Source of the DNA: B16-G9 sp964455635
GTDB lineage: Bacteria; Bacteroidota; Bacteroidia; Bacteroidales; F082
Length of the DNA stretch: 6,928 nt
Direction of reading: 5' to 3'
NCBI GenBank assembly: GCA_964455635.1
Contig: CAYVWX010000168.1
Span: forward strand, 1 to 6,928
The notes under the pieces were generated by a model. That model ran no database searches. It was not told the origin of the DNA and saw only the letters and a program-made list of their open reading frames with translations. The translations under genes were made by a program, and so were the position numbers. Below are positions 1 through 6,877 of this stretch, piece by piece. Position 1 is the stretch's first letter; each line of letters begins with the position of its first letter.

Positions 1-2
1 CC

Positions 3-17
3 TTTTAGGTTAATAAC
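3..17. repeat. left copy of an imperfect 15-bp direct repeat
   Basis: This stretch matches positions 501-515 at 14 of 15 bases (TTTTAGGTTA, then A or T, then TAAC). It overlaps the stop codon of the minus-strand gene (stop at 10-12). The other copy lies 12 bases upstream of that gene's start codon. Read on the minus strand, both copies end in CCTAAAA, an AT-rich sequence of the sort often found just before start codons in Bacteroidota. The left copy could therefore be the leader of another minus-strand gene beginning outside the window. That is an inference; chance similarity in AT-rich DNA is also possible. Confidence 0.4.
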
Positions 18-489
18 TTTTAATACCCTTTTTGTTGTTATGCTGCTCTTCCTGTAAATATCGTTTAAAGAAAATCCGCTTTAACGAGTCCATTCGTTGC
101 ATCTCGCTGTTAAAATTAAAAAGCTCATCTTTCCATTGATCGAAAAAGTGCTCGTTGTTAAAAAAGTCGAGATACATAGTGGAGTCATTAAAAAAATGCT
201 CTGAAAAAGGATCGGAAAACTGATTCATTTGATTGTTAAACCACGGCTTAAAAGCATCAAACAAACTGTCGGGATTTATGCTGCCGCCTATTTGGCTTGT
301 TCCGTTTGAATAACTCCAAACATAGGTTGAGTCGTACCCGACAATATTTCCATCCTCATCATACACCTTGTTAACCTTAATTTGAATATGCGGCTTACCG
401 CTGTTTACGGTTGCCGTGTCGATGATTGACTGACTCCGGACTGTTACGCCGGCAATAATGAATACTAAAAAAAACAATGCTCTTTTCAT
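10..489 (-). CDS. small secreted protein of unknown function
   Basis: This gene encodes a 159-residue protein that I cannot assign to a named family. Residues 1-20 form a signal peptide: Lys-Arg at positions 2-3, a hydrophobic core at about 4-17 and a likely signal peptidase cut near Ser19-Gln20. No lipobox cysteine follows, so the product is probably periplasmic or exported. Residues 35-62 look like beta-hairpin sequence with a YDEDGN turn at 44-49. Residues 75-125 are rich in Phe, Asn, Asp and Trp. The C-terminus (about 127-150) is a predicted amphipathic, charged helix. The start is well supported because it creates the signal peptide directly. The leader is AT-rich and has no Shine-Dalgarno sequence. 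The gene is divergent from the kinase operon and shares its 369-bp intergenic region, so common regulation is possible but not shown. A role in envelope sensing would be speculation. Confidence 0.85.
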   Translation of the reverse strand: MKRALFFLVFIIAGVTVRSQSIIDTATVNSGKPHIQIKVNKVYDEDGNIVGYDSTYVWSYSNGTSQIGGSINPDSLFDAFKPWFNNQMNQFSDPFSEHFFNDSTMYLDFFNNEHFFDQWKDELFNFNSEMQRMDSLKRIFFKRYLQEEQHNNKKGIKSY

Positions 490-500
490 GACTTTAAATT

Positions 501-515
501 TTTTAGGTTATTAAC
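501..515. repeat. right copy of an imperfect 15-bp direct repeat
   Basis: This partner of positions 3-17 (14 of 15 bases identical) lies 11 bases from the start codon of the minus-strand gene. It also contains the 11-base palindrome GGTTA-T-TAACC (506-516). Its place just before a start codon suggests a leader or operator for that gene. Confidence 0.4.
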
Positions 516-578
516 CCTGTTATTTGCAAAAAATATTCCATAATACCACTGTCATACAGGTTATTAACAATTATTAAC
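508..578. promoter_or_regulatory. cluster of three TTATTAAC octamers, candidate operator
   Basis: The octamer TTATTAAC occurs at 508-515, 561-568 and 571-578. The last two lie 10 bp apart, about one helical turn, and would face the same side of the DNA. The first and last copies extend to TTATTAACC, and the first is part of the palindrome GGTTA-T-TAACC. A fourth copy lies on the minus strand at 9-16. By base composition I would expect far fewer than one copy in a region this size, although AT-rich leaders are biased toward such words. The position just upstream of the minus-strand gene suggests a transcription-factor site. No known regulator site was recognised. Confidence 0.3.
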
Positions 579-584
579 CAATCC

Positions 585-665
585 ATGGACGACACACTAT
601 TAAACAACCTGCGTTACCTTGGATTAATTTTATTGAAAGCCGAAAAAAACAACGGACTTTCTTAA
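585..665 (+). CDS. marginal 26-codon ORF in the intergenic region
   Basis: An ATG at 585 opens a 26-codon frame ending in TAA at 663-665. The peptide begins MDDTLLNNLRYLGLILLK and would form an amphipathic or hydrophobic helix followed by a short polar end. Codons such as AAC, GAA, AAA and GCC are like those of the neighbouring genes, and the leader is AT-rich. Against it, an ORF of this size is common by chance, no homologue is recognised, and it sits in the intergenic space where promoters are expected. I list it only as a candidate small protein or a remnant. Confidence 0.12.
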   Translation: MDDTLLNNLRYLGLILLKAEKNNGLS

Positions 666-733
666 CTTATTTTGGCAAACCGATGTTGTGGGTTCCTTTA
701 ATCAGCCAATACCAAAAACCAACAGGCAAAGCA

Positions 734-741
734 TAAATTTG
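734..741 (+). promoter_or_regulatory. candidate Bacteroidota -7 promoter box for the kinase operon
   Basis: The sequence TAAATTTG matches the Bacteroidota primary-sigma consensus TAnnTTTG exactly. Transcription would start at roughly 746-750, giving a leader of about 110 bases before the kinase start at 859. A matching -33 TTTG or TTG is missing at the usual spacing, which lowers confidence. A weaker alternative is TATTTTG at 793-799, one base short of consensus. Confidence 0.35.
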
Positions 742-765
742 AATTGTAAACCCGTATTATTTAAA

Positions 766-858
766 AACAGATAACTATAAAAAAGAGTGTAGTATTTTGT
801 TTAACTTAGCTGCCTAATCTTTAAATGGTAAAGTTATCTGTTAACTGTTGACAGCTAA
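766..858 (+). promoter_or_regulatory. inverted repeat in the leader of kinase 1, possible folded RNA
   Basis: AACAGATAACT at 766-776 is perfectly complementary to AGTTATCTGTT at 832-842, giving an 11-bp stem around a 55-base loop. A second pair, TTAGCTG at 806-812 and CAGCTAA at 852-858, links the loop to the bases directly before the start codon. The two together have pseudoknot topology. If the operon is transcribed from the box at 734-741, both lie in the untranslated leader, and the second pair would cover the ribosome-binding region. The 11-bp pair is unlikely by chance in a region this size. The 7-bp pair could easily be chance. A DNA-binding operator is an alternative reading of the 11-bp pair. 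No known riboswitch class was recognised. Confidence 0.35.
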
Positions 859-3714
859 ATGAAATTATTAAATAAAATATATTTATTGTTTTTGCTTATA
901 TGGGTATCGGGAGCGGTGCAGGGTGCAAACCCGCATGGCCTCTTTTCGAATATCAGCAGCAGAACCGACAAAGCTTATCTCGACAGTTTGTATTTTGTGG
1001 CCGACACCACCACTGCCGACACCCTTAAAGCTGTTAATTATCTGAAAATAGCCGTTGCACTCGATATAAGTGTTCAAAACAAATTCCGAAACAAATCGGG
1101 AGAATACTATTTTACCCTGTCAAAACAAATAGCCGTTAAAAACAATAAACTCGAAAAGTTTACAGAGGCCATGGATGATATTGGTGTCAGGAAAAGAAGA
1201 AACGGCCATTTTAAATCGGCTCTTAAGTATCACATGATTGCATTATCGCTTAGCGACTCATTAAACAGCCCTCAACTAAAATCGATCATCCTAAACAATA
1301 TAGGCGTTGTATATCGCAGAGTTGACGACTATCAGGATGCATTGGAATACCATATAAATGCCCTTAAAATTGCTGACTCTCTAAACGACAATCGCACAAA
1401 AGCAATGGCTTTAAACAGCATTGGAAATGTATATATGGCATTGGAAAAATACAACGAAGCATTGTCCTTTTTTAAAAAAAGCCTGACGCTTGAATACGAC
1501 AGGAAAAACAAACTGGGCATAGCCATCAATCTGAACAATATCGGAAGTGTGTACCGGGCAAAAGGAAATTTGAATAAAGCATACGAATATTTTAAGCTGT
1601 CGCTGGATGTTAACAACGAAATAAAATCGCAAAAGGGAATAGGTATCTGCCACAGCGATATTGGAAATATTTTTTATACCAAACAACAATTTAGCAAGGC
1701 ATTGGATGAATACAACCTATCAAAAAATATTTTTATTAAAACCGGCGACAAGCTCTATTTAGCCAACACCTACCTGGCCATTGGCCAGACAATGTATAAA
1801 TTAGGCAGCCTGAAAAACGCCAAACAATATTTGTTAAAAGCCCTGGATATTGCCACGGCCATCGGCTCAAAAGTAGTAGCTGAAAAAACGTACAAATGGC
1901 TATCGAAAACTTACGAAAAAAATCATCAATATAAAAAAGCACTCGATTATATCGAGCTTTCAAACAGCCTGCAGGATTCAATTAACAACATTGCCATCCA
2001 AAAAAACATCATACGTATGCAAATAAAGTATGATTTGGAAAACAAGGAAAACGAAATTGTGCTGTTGCAACAACAGCAACAAATAAATACCCTCGAATTA
2101 AAAAAACAAAAAACCGCCAATTTGTTAATGCTGGTTGGAATTGTGCTGATTCTTATTACCATGGCATCATTAATATATTACGTACATGTAAGAAACCAAA
2201 AAAGTAAAATTTTAGAAGAAAAAAACAGCGAAATTGAGCAGGCCCGTAAGGAGTTAAAAAAATATTCCGAAGAGTTGCTTGTTGCCAAAAAACAAGCCGA
2301 AAGAAGCAGCAAAGCCAAGTCGGAGTTTCTTGCAAACATGAGTCATGAGTTCCGAACACCGTTAAACAGTGTAATAGGATTTACCGATTTGATTCTTTCG
2401 CGCGAAACCGATATTGACAAAAGAGAAAAACTAAAGTTGATACAGTCGAGCAGCAAAAGCTTGTTGGTTTTACTTACCGATATTCTTGATTTATCGAAGG
2501 TTGAGTCGGGCAAACTTAAAATCAATTATCATCCGGTTGATGTGGTTCGTGTAGTGGATGAGGTATTTCAAATGTTTAAAATCAATACCGCAAAAAAGGG
2601 AGTTAAATTTAGTTATTCTGTTCAAGAGGGTTTTCCGCCGCATGTAATTTTAAGTGAACTACGAATGAGACAAGTGTTGCTAAATTTAATTGGAAATGCG
2701 GTAAAATTTGTAGAATCAGGCGAAATACATATCGAAATTAACTTTAATGAGGTTGCCGACAGTAACAAAGTAGGATTTTGCATTAAAGTTAAAGATACCG
2801 GAACCGGAATAGCACCGGACGATATTGATAAAATATTTGATCCGTTTGTTCAACTCAACAGCAATAGCGAACATCAGGGTACCGGATTGGGATTGGCAAT
2901 TACACGTCAAATTGTGGAGCTAATGGGTGGTGAATTGTTGGTAACCAGCGAGTTGGGTCTGGGTAGTTGTTTTACCGTAAAATTTGAGGAGGTTTTAAAA
3001 ACCAACAATAACGTAACTGTTGACAAACCGGATGAAAAAAAAGAACACAATGATGTTAAAGCAGTCATCTTTACGGAGGAGCATAATGAATGCACTGCAC
3101 TAACCGGCTTTTTAAACGATTCCGTTGCACAAACAAATCATATTGTCAGCGACCTTACCAAGGTAAAAGAAGTTTTACAAGATATCGATTTTATAGTTTT
3201 ATGCAGCGCCAATAACGATATAACAACCAACGCTTATCGTGTACTTACACAGGCTCGCAACAGCGAACACCTTTGGTTTATTATTGTATCGGAAAGCAAC
3301 GAACTAAAATCAATGATGCGCGACACGAGACATTTTGTGGTCAACCGTAATTTAGAAACACAACAAGAGATAATTAAAAAGGTAATTTTTGAAATTAACG
3401 CCGATAAACTGTTTGGTAAGCTATCGGGCTGCGTAGCTAAACTTCAAATAGACGAAAGCTTTAACTCAACCATGAAAGATGAGATCATCCCGCTTTTTCA
3501 CACCGCTTCCAAAACAAAACTTATGAGCAACTTTTCCGCATTTTCCAACGCACTTGATAAACTTGCAAAAAAGTACGGTGTAAAAGCTGCTGCAAATTTT
3601 TCACAACATCTGAAAAACAGCATTAACCGATTTGATATTGCTGAAATTGATGAACTTCTGAATTATTTTAAAGCAAATTGTATCGACAGCATCAACACAA
3701 CTAAATCACTATAA
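859..3714 (+). CDS. TPR sensor histidine kinase with degenerate receiver and helical C-terminal tail (kinase 1)
   Basis: This 951-residue membrane sensor kinase should autophosphorylate a histidine in response to a periplasmic or membrane signal. Order of parts: signal peptide (1-22); seven TPR units whose landmark residues fall exactly 40 apart (Gly109, 149, 189, 229, 269, 309, then Ser349); coiled coil with five Gln at 404-408; membrane helix (about 420-442); second coiled coil (443-486). The HisKA motif MSHEFRTP carries His496. The ATPase domain is intact: Asn609 and Asn613, DTGTGI at 646-651, FDPF at 660-663, GTGLGL at 674-679. Residues 733-846 have the strand-helix pattern of a receiver, but Cys782 replaces the phosphoacceptor Asp and Glu740-Glu741 the usual acidic pair. 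The tail (866-945) has no HxxKG phosphotransfer motif. The start is fixed by the signal peptide. Kinase 2 follows after 27 bp without a terminator, indicating an operon. The kinase call is firm; the pseudoreceiver is inferred. Confidence 0.95.
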   Translation: MKLLNKIYLLFLLIWVSGAVQGANPHGLFSNISSRTDKAYLDSLYFVADTTTADTLKAVNYLKIAVALDISVQNKFRNKSGEYYFTLSKQIAVKNNKLEKFTEAMDDIGVRKRRNGHFKSALKYHMIALSLSDSLNSPQLKSIILNNIGVVYRRVDDYQDALEYHINALKIADSLNDNRTKAMALNSIGNVYMALEKYNEALSFFKKSLTLEYDRKNKLGIAINLNNIGSVYRAKGNLNKAYEYFKLSLDVNNEIKSQKGIGICHSDIGNIFYTKQQFSKALDEYNLSKNIFIKTGDKLYLANTYLAIGQTMYKLGSLKNAKQYLLKALDIATAIGSKVVAEKTYKWLSKTYEKNHQYKKALDYIELSNSLQDSINNIAIQKNIIRMQIKYDLENKENEIVLLQQQQQINTLELKKQKTANLLMLVGIVLILITMASLIYYVHVRNQKSKILEEKNSEIEQARKELKKYSEELLVAKKQAERSSKAKSEFLANMSHEFRTPLNSVIGFTDLILSRETDIDKREKLKLIQSSSKSLLVLLTDILDLSKVESGKLKINYHPVDVVRVVDEVFQMFKINTAKKGVKFSYSVQEGFPPHVILSELRMRQVLLNLIGNAVKFVESGEIHIEINFNEVADSNKVGFCIKVKDTGTGIAPDDIDKIFDPFVQLNSNSEHQGTGLGLAITRQIVELMGGELLVTSELGLGSCFTVKFEEVLKTNNNVTVDKPDEKKEHNDVKAVIFTEEHNECTALTGFLNDSVAQTNHIVSDLTKVKEVLQDIDFIVLCSANNDITTNAYRVLTQARNSEHLWFIIVSESNELKSMMRDTRHFVVNRNLETQQEIIKKVIFEINADKLFGKLSGCVAKLQIDESFNSTMKDEIIPLFHTASKTKLMSNFSAFSNALDKLAKKYGVKAAANFSQHLKNSINRFDIAEIDELLNYFKANCIDSINTTKSL

Positions 3715-3741
3715 ATTAAAATCAATAAGTATAAATAACCA

Positions 3742-6700
3742 ATGAATAACTATTTTAAAACATATTTAACCGGCCTCACTGCATTGATTTACTGGTTGCT
3801 GTCTACCTCTTTAATTCCCGGCAGTCTGCAGGGGCAAACAATCTTAAAATTCGACACTGCCAATGTTGCTTTTAGCAACGACACTTCACTTACCGATGCC
3901 GATAAATTAAAACTGTATCTCAGCCTTTCAAACACATTTAGCAAAAATCCGGACAAATCACTGAAGTACGATTTAATGAGCATGCAGTTAGCTCAAAAGC
4001 ATAAATGGATAAATCAGTTTATTAATGCCACGCTTAGTTACGCTGAGCACTCAAACCAAATGTGTTACTATAAACAGGCCGATTCGGCTCTTTCGCTGGT
4101 TGAACCTCTTGTAAATAAAAGTAAAAGAGTTGTAAAACCGGCAGACTTTTATTATCAGAAAGCCACAAACTATTACGACTGGAGCCGGTACGAATTAGCT
4201 AAAAAATATTACGAAAAAGCACTGCAGGAATATAAAAAACATAAAAATAAATTCGGAATAGCAAAAACATTAAAAGGACTTGGTGTTACTGTTTCAGTAT
4301 GGTCCGACTACGAAAGTGCCATCGGATATTTGCAGCAGGCACGCGACATTTATACACAAATTGGCGACCAACAAGGCATCGAAACCATTAACCTTGCCAT
4401 GGGAGTGGTTAAGGAGCAGTGGGGAAAAATTGATATTGCCCTTGATTATTATGAAAATGCCTTGAGCTATTTTGAAGAAAAACACGATATTTTTAATCAG
4501 GCTAACCTCCGACTGCATATTGGCGACCTTTACATTAAAAAAGGTAACTATAACAAAGCACTGGATTACTATTTTACAGCCGGAAACCTCGAAAAACTCA
4601 AACCTCACAAAAAATTAAAATCCATTACATTAAGCAACATTGCCGAAGCTTATTACTTTATGGGAAAATACCGTGCCGCCATGGAGTACCAAAACGAAGC
4701 ACTGAAACTAAAATATGAAATTGGCGACAGAAAACGAATTGCAATTTCTTTACTTGATTTGGGTAAAATACATTTAGCGCTAAAAAACTATAACAAAGCG
4801 GTTAATTATGCCAAAGAAGCTTATAATGTTGCAAAACTGAGCTTGCTGAATTCAGAAAAACTGGAAGCCCTACATTTACTTTCCGAAGGGTACTATAATT
4901 TAAAAAAATCCGATTCCGCTTATCTTTACTTAAACAAATACATTTCATTAAAAGATAAAATATTTAACGAGGTAAATACTAAAGCCCTAAACAATTTACA
5001 AATAAAATATAACACCCGGGAAAAAGAAAAAGAAAACCAGGTACTCAAACTAAAAAACAGTCAGAACCAACTGCTATTGCGTAAAGAGCGATATGTTAAA
5101 TACATAATAATTCTTATTGCCGTTTTTGTTGTCCTGATAAGTATTGTCATTCTTCTGTTTTTGCGAGCCAGAGATAAGCAAAACAAAAAGAACAACTTCA
5201 TGCTTCAGTATAAAAATACTGAGATTACCAAACAAAAAGAAGAACTTTATAAGTTAAATACCGAGCTTGTTGAAAGTCGTGCCAAATATATGAGCATTGT
5301 CGAAAACGCCACCATTGGAATGTACCGGACCACAAAAAGCGGAACCATCTTGTTTGCAAACAAAACATTGCTTAACATGATCCGGTCAACCTGGGACCAA
5401 CTTAAAGAGATAAATCTGAACGAAATTAAACCCGACCGGGCAGCACTCCTTTCGTTGGTTGACAAACAAAAAATTGTAACCGGCAGGGAAGATATCTGGG
5501 AACGAAACGATGGCACAAAAATGTTTGTAAACGAAAGTATGTGGATTGTTCACGATGCTTCGGGAAAACCATTGTATTATGAAGGAATTGTTGAAGACAT
5601 TACAAAACGTAAAACAGCCGAAAACAAGCTTAAACAAAATGAATCAACCCTGATTAAAATAAACAATCAACTACTGAAAAACAACGCTGACCTGGAAAAA
5701 GCCCGTTTGGAAATAGAAAAAGCCTATAAAACAAAAAGCGAATTTTTAGCCAATATAAGCCACGAAATCAGAACCCCTTTAAACGCCATTATCGGTTTTA
5801 CCGATTTGCTCATGCAAAAAGTACACGGAAACGATGTATTGCAATATGTTCATGCAATACGCTCAAGCGGGAGGAACCTGTTATCGCTTATCAACGATAT
5901 TCTGGACTTATCGAAAATACAGGCAGGAAAAATCGAACTTCATTTTGAACCTGTTATCTTAAGCAATATTGTAAATGATATTAGCCGGATATTTGCACTT
6001 AGTGTAAAAGAAAAAGGGCTCGACTTTAAAGTTAACATCCACCCATCATTAACAAAACTTATTTTTCTTGATGACACACGCATGCGTCAAATATTATTTA
6101 ATCTTATCGGCAATGCGGTAAAGTTTACTGAAAAAGGCTTTATTAAACTTGATGTGGATGTGACTAAAGAATCGAAAGAGGCACTTGACATAAAAATTAC
6201 CATTACCGATACAGGTTCCGGAATCCCCAAAGATAAACAGCAACAGGTTTTTGAAGCCTTTGTGCAATCGGACAACAGCCATAAACATACCGGAAGCGGA
6301 CTGGGATTGAGTATTACAAAACGCCTTATCGAAATAATGAACGGCACCATATCCATGAACAGCAATCCCGGAAAGGGAACGGTTTTCACCATTCTTATTC
6401 CGGGAGTTAAAACTTTTGAAGGAACGGATAATGATAAAAAAACAATCCTTCAACGACAAAAACAAATTGAACTGGAACAGGAAAATGATGCCATTTTCCC
6501 CGATCTTGAATTTAGTGACCAGGAAATTGCTGCCCTGGCTCAGTCCGATTTTGTAAAACTGTTTATGAATAGATGCGATGCCGTGCAAAGCGGCCATTTA
6601 ATTAAAAATATTGTTGCCTGTTGCGACGATTTGCTTACCTTCGCTAACAAGCATTCGTTTTCAAAATTACACGAAGTTGCAGGCTTGCTCAAAGAAGCCT

Positions 6701-6807
6701 CCGCCGGCTTTGATATTGAAAAAATGAAACTGTTTTTACAAGTAATAAAAGAATTATTTCATAAAATTAACAACTATGACACAAACAGCCAACAAAACCT
6801 TCAATAA
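3742..6807 (+). CDS. TPR-PAS sensor histidine kinase with helical C-terminal tail and no receiver (kinase 2)
   Basis: This 1021-residue kinase is a diverged paralogue of its upstream neighbour. It has a signal peptide (about 1-31), about nine periplasmic TPR units, seven of them in exact 40-residue register (positions 141, 181, 221, 261, 301, 341, 381), a coiled coil (410-450), a membrane helix (453-475), a second coiled coil, a PAS domain (about 511-625) and a linker helix. HisKA carries His674 in NISHEIRTP. ATPase motifs are intact: Asn787 and Asn791, DTGSGI at 823-828, FEAF at 837-840, GSGLGL at 851-856, PGKGT at 876-880. After the ATPase domain, about 35 polar residues lead to a helical tail (925-1010) like that of kinase 1, with a matching FDI at 990-992. 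No receiver is present. The PAS domain, which kinase 1 lacks, may read a cytoplasmic ligand or redox state; no cofactor residue was identified. The leader is A-rich without Shine-Dalgarno. No response regulator follows in the window. Confidence 0.95.
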   Translation: MNNYFKTYLTGLTALIYWLLSTSLIPGSLQGQTILKFDTANVAFSNDTSLTDADKLKLYLSLSNTFSKNPDKSLKYDLMSMQLAQKHKWINQFINATLSYAEHSNQMCYYKQADSALSLVEPLVNKSKRVVKPADFYYQKATNYYDWSRYELAKKYYEKALQEYKKHKNKFGIAKTLKGLGVTVSVWSDYESAIGYLQQARDIYTQIGDQQGIETINLAMGVVKEQWGKIDIALDYYENALSYFEEKHDIFNQANLRLHIGDLYIKKGNYNKALDYYFTAGNLEKLKPHKKLKSITLSNIAEAYYFMGKYRAAMEYQNEALKLKYEIGDRKRIAISLLDLGKIHLALKNYNKAVNYAKEAYNVAKLSLLNSEKLEALHLLSEGYYNLKKSDSAYLYLNKYISLKDKIFNEVNTKALNNLQIKYNTREKEKENQVLKLKNSQNQLLLRKERYVKYIIILIAVFVVLISIVILLFLRARDKQNKKNNFMLQYKNTEITKQKEELYKLNTELVESRAKYMSIVENATIGMYRTTKSGTILFANKTLLNMIRSTWDQLKEINLNEIKPDRAALLSLVDKQKIVTGREDIWERNDGTKMFVNESMWIVHDASGKPLYYEGIVEDITKRKTAENKLKQNESTLIKINNQLLKNNADLEKARLEIEKAYKTKSEFLANISHEIRTPLNAIIGFTDLLMQKVHGNDVLQYVHAIRSSGRNLLSLINDILDLSKIQAGKIELHFEPVILSNIVNDISRIFALSVKEKGLDFKVNIHPSLTKLIFLDDTRMRQILFNLIGNAVKFTEKGFIKLDVDVTKESKEALDIKITITDTGSGIPKDKQQQVFEAFVQSDNSHKHTGSGLGLSITKRLIEIMNGTISMNSNPGKGTVFTILIPGVKTFEGTDNDKKTILQRQKQIELEQENDAIFPDLEFSDQEIAALAQSDFVKLFMNRCDAVQSGHLIKNIVACCDDLLTFANKHSFSKLHEVAGLLKEASAGFDIEKMKLFLQVIKELFHKINNYDTNSQQNLQ

Positions 6808-6877
6808 AAGAGCATCATTATAAAAAGAAAAAATATGCATGACGACAAACCGGCACACAGCAGCATGATTAAACAAA

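Larger units (their letters stand above)
490..858. other. divergent intergenic region
   Basis: These 369 bp separate the starts of the minus-strand secreted-protein gene and the plus-strand kinase operon, so the promoters of both should lie here. The part nearest the secreted-protein gene holds the TTATTAAC octamers (508-578). The middle holds a marginal 26-codon ORF (585-665). The part nearest the kinase holds an exact -7 box (734-741) and an 11-bp inverted repeat (766-776 with 832-842). For the minus-strand gene the best -7 candidate is at 527-535, which reads TATTTTTTG on the minus strand and has one base too many between TA and TTTG, so it is not called. I see no tRNA, terminator with a U-tract, or insertion-sequence end. 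Confidence 0.7.

Noticed and set aside
340..360. YDEDGN motif in the secreted protein as an Rhs/YD repeat
   Set aside because: Only one copy is present in a small protein; YD-repeat proteins carry many in tandem.
683..736. 17-codon plus-strand ORF in the intergenic region
   Set aside because: It is too short to support, and its end overlaps the candidate -7 box at 734-741.
848..853. TTGACA just before the kinase 1 start, a perfect match to the E. coli -35 box
   Set aside because: Bacteroidota do not use that element, no good -10 follows at 17 bp, and transcription would begin inside the coding sequence.
3454..3693. C-terminal helical tail of kinase 1 as an Hpt phosphotransfer domain
   Set aside because: It is helical and about the right size, but no HxxKG-type motif is present; His917 has no such context, and the matching tail of kinase 2 has no equivalent histidine motif.
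4294..4608. Minus-strand open frame of 104 codons opposite the TPR array of kinase 2
   Set aside because: It is antisense to a periodic TPR region whose plus-strand reading is clearly coding, and the antisense product shows no domain.
6094..6597. Minus-strand open frame of 167 codons opposite the end of kinase 2
   Set aside because: It is fully antisense to the conserved ATPase domain and tail. Its translation is composed of low-complexity Phe/Ser-rich sequence typical of an antisense shadow, and it has no leader of its own.
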